A DNA stretch of 38,776 bases, from NCBI GenBank assembly GCA_938044775.1, contig CALIOE010000056.1, positions 1-38,776 on the forward strand. Reading direction: 5' to 3'. This document shows, piece after piece, positions 25,268 through 33,078 of the stretch. Within the stretch, counting starts at the first letter, position 1, and each line of letters opens with the position of its first letter. The DNA comes from an uncultured Rhizobiaceae group bacterium. Its GTDB lineage: Bacteria; Pseudomonadota; Alphaproteobacteria; Rhizobiales; Rhizobiaceae. The notes under the pieces are model-generated. The model was not told where the DNA came from. It worked only from the letters and a program-made list of their open reading frames with translations, and searched no databases. The position numbers and the translations under genes were made by a program.

Positions 25268-27928
25268 ATGGCCAGAAACAGCGCCGCACCGCCAAAGACA
25301 ACAATCAGCAACCTGATTCCGGCGCGCCGTTGGGCGTGGCTTGCGATCAGCTGGGAGCGGTTGTGGCCACTCGCTCTGCCGGCGCTGGGCGTCATCTCCC
25401 TGTTTCTCATTGTATCCTGGATGGGCTTCTGGCCGCTGATGAGCGAGCCTGTTCGGATTGCCGTTCTGGTGGTACTTGCCCTGGGATTCGTGGCATCCCT
25501 ACTGCCGCTTCGGCAGTTCCGTAAGCCAGCATCCGTTGAAGTAGACGGTCGTATCGAACGGCTTTCGCACCTCGCGCACCGTCCGGTAACCGCACAGGGT
25601 GATGTGCAGGCCAAATTGGCAAACGGCAAGGATCCGTTTGCCAACGCATTGTGGCGCGAACACCAACGACGGATGGCTGAAGGCCTGGACAATCTCAAAT
25701 CGGGAGCACCGGTTCCAAAAGTTGCCAGCTTCGATCCATTTGCGATGCGGGCGCTGGTTGGCCTGCTTCTGTTTGTTGCCCTCGGTGCCGGATGGGGCAA
25801 TCTGAGTGGCCGTATCGGAGATGCGTTCCGAAATCACCTGATTGTTGATGCGGTGGCCTCCGGTCGCGTGGATGCATGGATCACGCCACCGGCATACACC
25901 AACAAGCCGCCTCTGTTCCTCAGTCGGATCGGTCAGGAAAAAGTCGCATCGGCAACAGTTCCAGAGGGCTCTGTGCTCACGGTTCGGGTCCTCGACCTCG
26001 AAGAACCACGTATGACGTTCGTGTCCGGTGGGGATGAGCAGATTATCGATCCGGGCGATGCCAAAAAGAAGACAGGTGAAACCGCAACGTCCGATGCCAA
26101 AGTGCCGGCCAAGCCGAGCAGCACGATCTACACTGCCAAGCTCGGCAAAGATGGCAATGCCACTTTGTATTCCGGAGACAGTGCGGTAGAGACCTGGTCT
26201 TTTGCAATAACTCCCGACGAAAATCCTTCCATTCTTTTTGCCGACAAGCCGGCAGCATCGAGCCGCGGAACAACGGAATTCTCCTACACTGTGGAAGATG
26301 ACTACGGTGTTGTGACCGCCCGGGCGGAGATCGTAGCAGCACAGAAGACCAGCGAAGACGCCCGACCGCTTGTCAAGGCACCGGAGATTGGATTGCCGCT
26401 GCCGCGGCGGCGGGCCAAACAAGGCAAATCGAAAACCAGCCAGGACCTGACCAATCACCCATGGGCCGGTGCCGAGGTGAAGATAACGCTGTTTGCTGAA
26501 GACGATGCCGGCCAGACAGGCTTCAGCGAAACCGAAACATTCAAGCTGCCGCAACGCGTGTTCACCCGGCCACTCGCAAAAGCGGTCGTGTTTGAGCGTT
26601 TACGTCTGGCTATGGATGCCAATGCCCAGCGCGATGTTGCAGAAATGCTGGATGTCATAACCAGCACGCACCCTGAGACCTTCATAAACAACCTGTCTCA
26701 CTACACAGCGCTTCGTGTCATTTACCGCGGCGTCAAGCGTGCCACGAATGATGATGAGTTGCGCGATATGCTCGATCTGATGTGGGAAACCGCCCTTGCG
26801 ATCGAAGACGGTGATCTGTCAGCCGCAGAGAGACGCCTGCGTGATGCGCAGGAACGTCTGAGCAAGGCGCTTGAAGACGGCGCATCGGACGAAGAAATCG
26901 CCAAGCTGATGGACGAACTGCGCCAGGCAATGAACCAGTTCATGCAGGAAATGGCCGAGCAAATGGCCAAAAATCAGCAGAACCAGCAATCCATGCCCAT
27001 GGACCCGAACATGCAGGCCCTGCGGCAACAGGATCTCGATCGGATGATGGATCAGATCGAAGATCTGGCCCGCTCCGGTTCCCGCGACGAGGCGCGGCGC
27101 TTGCTCGAAGAAATGCAACGCATGATGAACAATCTGCAAATGGCCCGACCCCAGAATGGCCAGCAACAGCAAAACGATCAATTCAGCGAGCAGATGAACA
27201 AGCTCGGCGAGATGATGCGCCAGCAGCAGGAATTGATGGATCAAACCTTCGATATGCAGCGCCGGCAGCAGGAGGCCAATCGCAATCAACAACAGCAGGG
27301 CCAGCGGCAGCAGCAGGGTCAGAACGGCCAGCAGCAGCAACAGGGTCAGCAACGTGGCGAACGGCAGCAAGGCCAGCAACAAGGTGGACAAGAGGGACAG
27401 GGCGAAGGCCAGCAGCCGATGACCGCCGAAGAGTTTGCCGAAGCCATGAAGAAGCTGCAGCAGCAGCAAGGTGAGTTGCAGAGGCAGATGGAAGAAATGC
27501 AACAGGCGATGCGCGACATGGGTATGGAGCCAGGTCAGCTCGGTGAGGCAGGTGAAGCCATGGGTCAGGCCGAGGGAGCACTCGGCGAAGGGCAAAGTGG
27601 CGAAGCCACCGAACAGCAGGGCAGGGCCCTCCAGGCGATGCGCGAAGGCGCCCAGCAAATGATGCAGAACATGCAAAATCAGGCCGGCGAGCAGGGCCGT
27701 CGCGGAGAACGAGGCCAGCATGGTCAGCAAACCCGCAACGACCAGGATCCGCTCGGCCGCCCATCTCGGTCGCGCGGTCCGCAACTGGGCGATGAACCAA
27801 TCGTACCTGATGGAATCGACGCACAGCGCGCCCGCGAGATTCTGGATGCGATCAGAAGACGGCTCTCAGATCCCGCACGTCCCCGTCTGGAACTTGACTA
27901 TCTCGATCGGCTCCTGCCGACTCAGTAG
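25268..27928 (+). CDS. TIGR02302-family (DUF4175) large membrane protein with Gln-rich C-terminus, function unknown
   Basis: An 886-residue protein. The N-terminus has three hydrophobic helices (about residues 32-52, 62-80 and 158-178). A central region of about 190-450 looks like a periplasmic beta-rich domain, including an ITPPAYTNKPPLFL stretch. Then come a long helical region rich in Met, Gln and Glu (about 540-780) and a low-complexity Gln-rich block (about 666-717). The ending ARPRLELDYLDRLLPTQ is the hallmark of TIGR02302. No enzyme motif is visible. The family always seems to follow lysA in this group. A role in the envelope is inferred only from the membrane anchors and neighbours. 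Confidence 0.88.
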   Translation: MARNSAAPPKTTISNLIPARRWAWLAISWERLWPLALPALGVISLFLIVSWMGFWPLMSEPVRIAVLVVLALGFVASLLPLRQFRKPASVEVDGRIERLSHLAHRPVTAQGDVQAKLANGKDPFANALWREHQRRMAEGLDNLKSGAPVPKVASFDPFAMRALVGLLLFVALGAGWGNLSGRIGDAFRNHLIVDAVASGRVDAWITPPAYTNKPPLFLSRIGQEKVASATVPEGSVLTVRVLDLEEPRMTFVSGGDEQIIDPGDAKKKTGETATSDAKVPAKPSSTIYTAKLGKDGNATLYSGDSAVETWSFAITPDENPSILFADKPAASSRGTTEFSYTVEDDYGVVTARAEIVAAQKTSEDARPLVKAPEIGLPLPRRRAKQGKSKTSQDLTNHPWAGAEVKITLFAEDDAGQTGFSETETFKLPQRVFTRPLAKAVVFERLRLAMDANAQRDVAEMLDVITSTHPETFINNLSHYTALRVIYRGVKRATNDDELRDMLDLMWETALAIEDGDLSAAERRLRDAQERLSKALEDGASDEEIAKLMDELRQAMNQFMQEMAEQMAKNQQNQQSMPMDPNMQALRQQDLDRMMDQIEDLARSGSRDEARRLLEEMQRMMNNLQMARPQNGQQQQNDQFSEQMNKLGEMMRQQQELMDQTFDMQRRQQEANRNQQQQGQRQQQGQNGQQQQQGQQRGERQQGQQQGGQEGQGEGQQPMTAEEFAEAMKKLQQQQGELQRQMEEMQQAMRDMGMEPGQLGEAGEAMGQAEGALGEGQSGEATEQQGRALQAMREGAQQMMQNMQNQAGEQGRRGERGQHGQQTRNDQDPLGRPSRSRGPQLGDEPIVPDGIDAQRAREILDAIRRRLSDPARPRLELDYLDRLLPTQ
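27267..27420 (+). repeat. CAG/CAA low-complexity tract encoding poly-Gln-rich segment
   Basis: Dense runs of CAG and CAA with interspersed GGC/GGT encode a Gln/Gly/Arg-rich segment within the TIGR02302 gene. Synonymous mixing of CAA and CAG argues for selection on the protein rather than pure replication slippage. Length variation between strains is likely. Confidence 0.75.
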
Positions 27929-27932
27929 CGCC

Positions 27933-28808
27933 CTACAGTCCAATCATCCTGCGCAGGTCCTGGGGTGTGGCGCCTGACTCGCGCAACGCACGCAGACTGG
28001 TATCTTCGAGGCTTTTTGACAGCTTTCGACCCGTTTGGTCCAGAATCAACTCATGGTGGTGATAGACCGGTGCGGGAATGCCAAGCAGATGCTGCAACAG
28101 CCGGTGTACGGAAGTCGCGTGAAACACGTCAGATCCGCGAACCACATTGGTAACGCCCTGAAGGGCATCATCGAGAACCACTGAGAGATGATAACTGGTC
28201 GGGGTTCCCTGTCGTGCGATGACCAGATCTCCCCAGGCTTCCGGCCGGGCTGTGATATCGCCGGTCTCGCCATCGGGCCCGGCGCCGGTATCCAGCCAGT
28301 GAAGTGGTCCTGCGACCATCGCGATGGCTTTGTCCATGGCAAGGCGCTGGTTCTTTGCAGGCGCCTCGAGTTCGAACATGGCCCGTTTTTCGGCCGACCA
28401 GTGCCGCTCATCGCCGGGATAGATCGGTGCACCATCGGGATCGGTTGGCCAGTCCGGACCTTTCTCAGCGGCCAATTTTCTGATTTCGCCACGGCTGATG
28501 AAGGATGGGTAGATCATACCTGCCTCGGCGAGCGTTTCCAGTCCTTCGCGGTACTCGTCAAAATGCTCCGACTGCCGGCGCGGCACACCGTCCCATTCAA
28601 TGCCGAGCCACTCCAGATCAAAAAGCATTTGCGCCTCAAGATCGGCTCGGCAGCGAACTGTATCGATGTCTTCGATCCGCAGCAGTAGCCGACCGCCTTC
28701 CCTTTGAGCCATTTCAAAGTTGAGCAGCGCAGAATACGCATGGCCCAGATGCAGTTCACCATTTGGGCTGGGCGCAAAGCGAAAAACGGGTGGCGTTTGG
28801 ATTTCCAT
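27933..28808 (-). CDS. gluQRS: Glutamyl-Q tRNA(Asp) synthetase
   Basis: A 291-residue paralogue of glutamyl-tRNA synthetase without the anticodon-binding domain, which attaches glutamate to queuosine at the wobble position of tRNA(Asp). RFAPSPNGELHLGHAYSAL is the HIGH-type motif and GRKLSKSLEDTS the KMSKS-type motif (from about residue 261). RIEDIDTVRC is the conserved Asp-containing loop. The zinc-binding cysteines of the Escherichia coli enzyme are not present in the matching region (IYPSFISRGEI). The ATG at 28808 is preferred to the neighbouring GTG. It is divergent from the glycosylase gene with only 18 bases between start codons. Confidence 0.93.
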   Translation of the reverse strand: MEIQTPPVFRFAPSPNGELHLGHAYSALLNFEMAQREGGRLLLRIEDIDTVRCRADLEAQMLFDLEWLGIEWDGVPRRQSEHFDEYREGLETLAEAGMIYPSFISRGEIRKLAAEKGPDWPTDPDGAPIYPGDERHWSAEKRAMFELEAPAKNQRLAMDKAIAMVAGPLHWLDTGAGPDGETGDITARPEAWGDLVIARQGTPTSYHLSVVLDDALQGVTNVVRGSDVFHATSVHRLLQHLLGIPAPVYHHHELILDQTGRKLSKSLEDTSLRALRESGATPQDLRRMIGL

Positions 28809-28826
28809 CACGCCAAACTAAGCGCC

Positions 28827-29495
28827 ATGACAGGACAAGAAAAGTCCACGCTCTTAACGCGCATTCGCAGTGAACAGGACCTGAAGCAAGGTCTGGCCGG
28901 GCTCGTCGAGCTGGACCCGGGACTGGCTTCCGTTATCAGCACACTTCCGGAAGTCCCGTTGCGGTTGCGTAGTCCAGGCTTTGAGGGACTTGCCGACATC
29001 ATTGTTGCCCAGATGGTTTCAAGAGCCAGCGCCACCGCAATTTTCGGACGATTGAAAGAGATGGTCGTGCCCTTCGAGCCGGCAACCTATCTGGCAGCGG
29101 GCGAGCCCATTTGGGTCGCGGCGGGCTTGTCGCGCGCCAAACAAACCACTCTTGAGCGATTGGCTGAAGCGCTTGAACGCGAAGAGCTCGATTTGCAGGG
29201 TCTGTGCACAAGACCCGTGCAGGAAGCAATGGACGCGCTCACGGAATTGAAGGGTATCGGTCCATGGACCGCCGAAGTCTTTCTGCTGTTTTGCGCCGGT
29301 CATGCTGATGTTTTTCCCGCCGGTGACATTGCGTTGCAACACGCGCTTGGCGACATTTTGGAGCTTCCTGAAAGACCGGACGCGTCGGCAGCGCGCGCGC
29401 TGGCACAGCGTTGGGCTCCGTTGCGAGGCGTCGCTTCACGCGTGCTCTATGCTCATTATGCAGCGCTTCGCGGACGTTCTGCAATGCCGGTTTGA
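28827..29495 (+). CDS. DNA-3-methyladenine glycosylase, HhH-GPD superfamily (AlkA-like, short form)
   Basis: A 222-residue base-excision glycosylase that removes alkylated purines. The helix-hairpin-helix is LTELKGIGPWTAEVFLLF (about 138-155) and the catalytic Asp is probably Asp167 in DVFPAGDIAL. The AlkA N-terminal mixed-sheet domain is absent, as in the short Mag1-like group. There is almost no leader: the start codon lies 18 bases from the divergent gluQRS start, and no ribosome-binding site is evident, so a leaderless or internal-promoter arrangement is possible. The HNH endonuclease follows 140 bases later. Confidence 0.9.
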   Translation: MTGQEKSTLLTRIRSEQDLKQGLAGLVELDPGLASVISTLPEVPLRLRSPGFEGLADIIVAQMVSRASATAIFGRLKEMVVPFEPATYLAAGEPIWVAAGLSRAKQTTLERLAEALEREELDLQGLCTRPVQEAMDALTELKGIGPWTAEVFLLFCAGHADVFPAGDIALQHALGDILELPERPDASAARALAQRWAPLRGVASRVLYAHYAALRGRSAMPV

Positions 29496-29602
29496 CACCA
29501 CAGCGCCAGCGCGAACAGATGTGGGTGCAGCGGCCATATGGTCGGCTTGGGGCTTCACAAGACCGTCACACTGCACTTACATTGTTCGTTACAGAGCAGA
29601 AT

Positions 29603-29622
29603 CATCCGGAGTCGCCCGGATG
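29603..29622 (+). promoter_or_regulatory. Hairpin immediately before the HNH ribosome-binding site
   Basis: Perfect 7-bp stem CATCCGG / CCGGATG with loop AGTCGC. It ends 2 bases before the GGGAG that serves the GTG start at 29636. It could be the end of the upstream transcript or a structure that affects translation of the HNH gene. Confidence 0.35.
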
Positions 29623-29635
29623 CAGGGAGAAAACG

Positions 29636-30193
29636 GTGACGATACATGTGAATCCGGACGCCCATCCGGCACTTATCCTCAATGCGGATTTCAGGCCGCT
29701 TTCGTATTACCCTCTATCGCTCTGGTCCTGGCAGGACGCGATCAAGGCTGTGTTCCTGGATCGGGTGAACATCGTTTCACAGTACGACGCCGTTGTTTCC
29801 AGCCCATCCTTTCAGATGCATTTGCCCAGCGTTGTATCCCTGAAGGAGTACATCCAGCCACAGCGCAATCCAGCCTTCACGCGGTTCAACGTTTTTCTGC
29901 GCGACCGGTTTGAGTGCCAATATTGCGGCTCACCTAATGATCTCACCTTTGATCACCTGATTCCGCGGTCGCGGGGCGGGCAGACTACGTGGGAGAACAT
30001 CGCCACGGCCTGCTCCCCATGCAATTTGAAGAAGGGCGGCAAGATGCCCAAAGATGCCGGCATGAATCCGCGGCAGAAGCCGTTCATTCCAACGGTATAT
30101 GACCTCCACAATGCCGGCCGCAGCTTCCCACCCAACTACCTTCACGAAAGCTGGATGGACTATCTGTACTGGGATGCACCGCTCGAGCCGTAA
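29636..30193 (+). CDS. HNH endonuclease family protein
   Basis: A 185-residue protein. The HNH/zinc-ribbon core is CQYCGSPNDLTFDHLIPRS (Cys94, Cys97, Asp106-His107) and NIATACSPCNLKKGGK (Asn121, Cys126, Cys129, Asn130). The N-terminal 80 residues, with ALILNADFRPLSYYPLSLWS and AIKAVFLDRVNIV, are the conserved stretch of a widespread alphaproteobacterial HNH protein. The start is a GTG with GGGAG 7 bases upstream. It is probably a nickase or nuclease acting on DNA, but the target is unknown. It is not next to phage or restriction genes. Confidence 0.92.
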   Translation: MTIHVNPDAHPALILNADFRPLSYYPLSLWSWQDAIKAVFLDRVNIVSQYDAVVSSPSFQMHLPSVVSLKEYIQPQRNPAFTRFNVFLRDRFECQYCGSPNDLTFDHLIPRSRGGQTTWENIATACSPCNLKKGGKMPKDAGMNPRQKPFIPTVYDLHNAGRSFPPNYLHESWMDYLYWDAPLEP

Positions 30194-30200
30194 GAGGTGT

Positions 30201-30725
30201 TCAGGCGCGGTGAAACGCACCTCTGAAAGCGAGAAGCGCAAGCCCAGCTGCAGCGATGACGTTCCAGCCGGCGAAACTGATGCCCAAAAAGCGCCCTGCG
30301 GCGTCTGTACATGAAGGCGGCCTGGCATTTGCCAGGTCATCCAGAAGACTGCCCGCATCGCCGGCACCAGCGGATAAGCCTGCACTGCAGCTCTCCGGGC
30401 CCGCCCAGAATTCCCACTCGACACCGGCATGATAGGCTCCCATCAACGCTGTCGTAACAAGGCACAGGAAGGCGATCAAAAGAGCCGCCCGGACAATGCA
30501 GGGGTTCCATTTCAACAGGGCTGAGAGCGCCCCGAAAGCAATAATGGGAATGCCCCAGTAATAGGGATTTCGTTGCTCAAGACACAGCGCGCAAGGCGCG
30601 TAGCCGCCAAGATGCTCGAATGCGAGTGCCGATCCCACGACTGCCACCATTCCCAACGTCACAACACCAGCCATGCGCGTCTGCACGGGCCCGGCGGAAT
30701 TCCAGATGCCGATGTTCTCACTCAT
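30201..30725 (-). CDS. dsbB: Disulfide bond formation protein B
   Basis: A 174-residue four-helix inner-membrane protein. Redox cysteines are Cys45 and Cys48 in YAPCALCLEQRNPYY and the second periplasmic pair in GPESCS and PPSCTD. DsbB re-oxidises DsbA by passing electrons to quinone. The gene follows the yqaA-type gene by 7 bases and is cotranscribed. It ends 7 bases from the HNH gene end on the other strand, leaving no room for a terminator. Confidence 0.92.
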   Translation of the reverse strand: MSENIGIWNSAGPVQTRMAGVVTLGMVAVVGSALAFEHLGGYAPCALCLEQRNPYYWGIPIIAFGALSALLKWNPCIVRAALLIAFLCLVTTALMGAYHAGVEWEFWAGPESCSAGLSAGAGDAGSLLDDLANARPPSCTDAAGRFLGISFAGWNVIAAAGLALLAFRGAFHRA

Positions 30726-30732
30726 ATCCGGC

Positions 30733-31314
30733 TCACATGAACAATTTTACGGCGGCAAAACCGCCAACCAAAAGCACCACGCCGAGTGTAAACATCAGAT
30801 TGAGGCGCTTTTCGATAAAAGTCTGAATGGGCTCGCCAAACTTGTAGAGCAAAAAAGCCACCAGAAAAAACCTGAACGAACGTCCAATGACGGATACAAT
30901 CAGAAACAGAGCAAAGTTAAACGCCACCAGACCCGAAAAAATGGTCAGCACCTTGTAGGGAAAGGGTGTTACGGCGGCAAAGAGCACGCCCCAGCCGCCA
31001 TAGATATCGTACCATTGCCGCATCGTATCGTAGCGGGCACCGGCGTTGTAAAACTCGATAATCGGCTTGCCGATCCACTCAAAGGCAAAAACACCGATCA
31101 GATATCCAACCACGGCGCCCAGCACCGAAGCTATCGTGCAGAGCAACGCGTGCCGCCACCATTTGCTGCGGTCCGCAAGAACCATCGGGATCAGCAAGAC
31201 ATCCGGCGGTATGGGAAATATCGAACTTTCCAAAAACGAAAAGAAAGCCAGCGCCCTGGTGGCACCTTTGCTGCCGGCGAGGCGAAACATCCAGTCGTAG
31301 AGAGCTCTGATCAT
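30733..31314 (-). CDS. YqaA-family (DedA-like) inner-membrane protein
   Basis: A 193-residue integral membrane protein of the SNARE-associated/DedA superfamily, YqaA branch. Signature regions are ESSIFPIPPDVLLIPMVLA and VTPFPYKVLTIFSGL, the conserved re-entrant and Pro-rich loops, then the GRSFRFFLVAFLLYKFG stretch with the conserved Arg. Relatives are lipid scramblases or flippases, but the YqaA branch is not characterised. First gene of a two-gene unit with dsbB. Confidence 0.9.
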   Translation of the reverse strand: MIRALYDWMFRLAGSKGATRALAFFSFLESSIFPIPPDVLLIPMVLADRSKWWRHALLCTIASVLGAVVGYLIGVFAFEWIGKPIIEFYNAGARYDTMRQWYDIYGGWGVLFAAVTPFPYKVLTIFSGLVAFNFALFLIVSVIGRSFRFFLVAFLLYKFGEPIQTFIEKRLNLMFTLGVVLLVGGFAAVKLFM

Positions 31315-31493
31315 GATCGGGGGCGCGGGCTGCAGTTGAGTGAAGAACTACGAGTTGAAGCAGGCTGTGTAAAGACACTGAGATCCAGGCTGTGAACGCC
31401 AGATATCCGCGCGGCAACACGACTGATTTGGGCGATGGTCAACAGGTCGGGCAGGCGTTAGAACGCTGCAGAAGATATTTTCAGGTCAGGCAT

Positions 31494-32567
31494 ATGGTGG
31501 ACAGACAGGCCCGGAAACGCCTCGCAGTCGTGGGGGCTGGATTAATTGGAACACGTCATATCGATATCATCGCTCGCTCGAACGACGCACAGCTGGCGGC
31601 GGTGGTTGACCCGGTTGCGGCCGCGGCTGCAACCGCAAAGTCTCATGGCGTCCCCTGGTTCGCAGACCTTCGCACGATGCTGGCTGACGACATTGCGGAT
31701 GGCGTGGTTGTCGCTTCGCCAAACCAGCTTCATGTCGAACACGGCCTGCAATGCGTTGAAGCAGGCCTGCCTGTTCTGATCGAAAAGCCAATCGATTCTG
31801 ATGCCCGGCGCGCAAGACGCCTGGTTGATCACGCAGGCGCCCTCGGTGTCCCGGTTCTTGTTGGCCACCACAGGCGGCACAATCCCATCGTGAAAGCCGC
31901 GAAAGAACGCCTTGACGCCGGTGCGATCGGCACAATCGTTGCTGCCAGCGGAATGTGCTGGCTCTACAAACCGGACGACTATTTCAACGTGGAATGGCGC
32001 ACAAAGCAGGGCGCGGGACCCGTATTCATCAACCTGATCCACGATGTTGATCTGCTGCGCTATTTTTGCGGTGAGGTGCAGTCGGTGCAAGCCGTCCAGT
32101 CCAATCGCACGCGCGGGCACGAGGTCGAAGATACCGCCGCCATCATCCTGCAATTCTGCAGCGGTACGCTGGCGACCATTAGCGTGTCTGACACGATCGT
32201 ATCACCCTGGAGTTGGGAACTGACGGCGGGCGAGAACGCTGCCTATCCAAACACGCAAGAGGCCTGCTACCTGCTGGGCGGGAGCCACGGCGCGATGGAA
32301 ATTCCAAGCGGCAGAATCTGGTCAAACCCGGGCAAACGGAGTTGGTGGGAACCCATTGGTCATGATGATTATGACGTCACTTCCGACGACCCGCTCGATG
32401 CCCAAATCAGTCATTTCTGCAGGGTTATCGCGGGTCAGGAGAAACCGCTTGTCTCGGGCGAGGAAGGACTGCGGACACTGCTCGTCATCGAAGCGATAAA
32501 GCAGTCAGCGCAGGAAGCGGTTCCCATTACCGTCAGCAGCACTCCGGAACGCAGCAGCGAATTCTAG
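31494..32567 (+). CDS. Gfo/Idh/MocA-family NAD(P)-dependent oxidoreductase
   Basis: A 357-residue sugar or inositol dehydrogenase-like protein. The Rossmann motif is LAVVGAGLIGTRHIDII, and the family EKP motif is VLIEKPID (Glu97, Lys98, Pro99). VGHHRRHNP and LIHDVDLLRYFCGE follow, the latter with His-Asp of the catalytic area. The substrate is unknown; no sugar transporter or kinase is adjacent. I chose the ATG at 31494 because the frame upstream gives no conserved residues. It ends in a CTAG shared with the DUF4174 gene on the other strand. Confidence 0.92.
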   Translation: MVDRQARKRLAVVGAGLIGTRHIDIIARSNDAQLAAVVDPVAAAAATAKSHGVPWFADLRTMLADDIADGVVVASPNQLHVEHGLQCVEAGLPVLIEKPIDSDARRARRLVDHAGALGVPVLVGHHRRHNPIVKAAKERLDAGAIGTIVAASGMCWLYKPDDYFNVEWRTKQGAGPVFINLIHDVDLLRYFCGEVQSVQAVQSNRTRGHEVEDTAAIILQFCSGTLATISVSDTIVSPWSWELTAGENAAYPNTQEACYLLGGSHGAMEIPSGRIWSNPGKRSWWEPIGHDDYDVTSDDPLDAQISHFCRVIAGQEKPLVSGEEGLRTLLVIEAIKQSAQEAVPITVSSTPERSSEF

Positions 32568-33004
32568 CCGCCCTCTCTCATTTCGCTTTGCCGCATCGGC
32601 ATTGAGTCAATCAGATCAAAGATTTCCTGGGGATTGACCACTCGGTTCCAGCGCGCCTTTTCGTCGCCATCCTTGCCGACGAGCACCATTGTCATGCCTG
32701 ACGGATTTGGCTCAAATCGTCGCTTAAGGTCCCGCGCAGCACCCCTTGGAAGGGTCGCATAGCCAATGGCCGGGATTGTGTCCTGCGTTCCCTCCGTAAC
32801 AAACACAATCATGTCGCGCTCGCTGATTTCAGGGCGCCGGTCGCGGAGCAGGTCGATCTGTTCATCCAGGCTCGCCAGGGAACGCGACTTTGAAAAAAGC
32901 AGCAAAGGCCGCTTCTTTCCAATCAGCCCCTCAAGTGCGTCGGAATATGCAGGATTCATAAGTGCGGCCATAAGGAACGCCGCCAGAAACAGGATGTACT
33001 TCAT
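32564..33004 (-). CDS. Exported DUF4174-domain protein
   Basis: A 146-residue protein with a signal peptide (about residues 1-21, ending AYS) and a thioredoxin-like DUF4174 domain: GLIGKKRPLLLFSKSRSLASLDEQIDLL, then IVFVTEGT, then SGMTMVLVGKDGDEKARWNRVV. No CxxC is present, so it is not a redox thioredoxin. Function is unknown. It lies 74 bases downstream of leuB in the same direction and may be read from that transcript. The ATG at 33004 is preferred to an upstream start without a signal sequence. Confidence 0.85.
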   Translation of the reverse strand: MKYILFLAAFLMAALMNPAYSDALEGLIGKKRPLLLFSKSRSLASLDEQIDLLRDRRPEISERDMIVFVTEGTQDTIPAIGYATLPRGAARDLKRRFEPNPSGMTMVLVGKDGDEKARWNRVVNPQEIFDLIDSMPMRQSEMREGG

Positions 33005-33078
33005 GACAGTAAGATAGGCATGCTCGCACCCTGTTTCCAAGGTGCGAAGGGGCAACAATATCAATTACGTTAACATTC

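Noticed and set aside
25499..26554. 351-codon minus-strand frame over the TIGR02302 gene
   Set aside because: Antisense shadow with Cys/Arg-rich composition and no recognisable motif.
26819..27784. 321-codon minus-strand open frame, very rich in Leu and His
   Set aside because: It is the complement of the Gln-rich part of the TIGR02302 gene; CAG/CAA read backwards give CTG/TTG Leu. It has no family resemblance.
29636..30193. HNH gene as part of a mobile or restriction system
   Set aside because: The neighbours are housekeeping genes, and the protein belongs to a conserved chromosomal alphaproteobacterial family; no methylase, integrase or phage gene is nearby.
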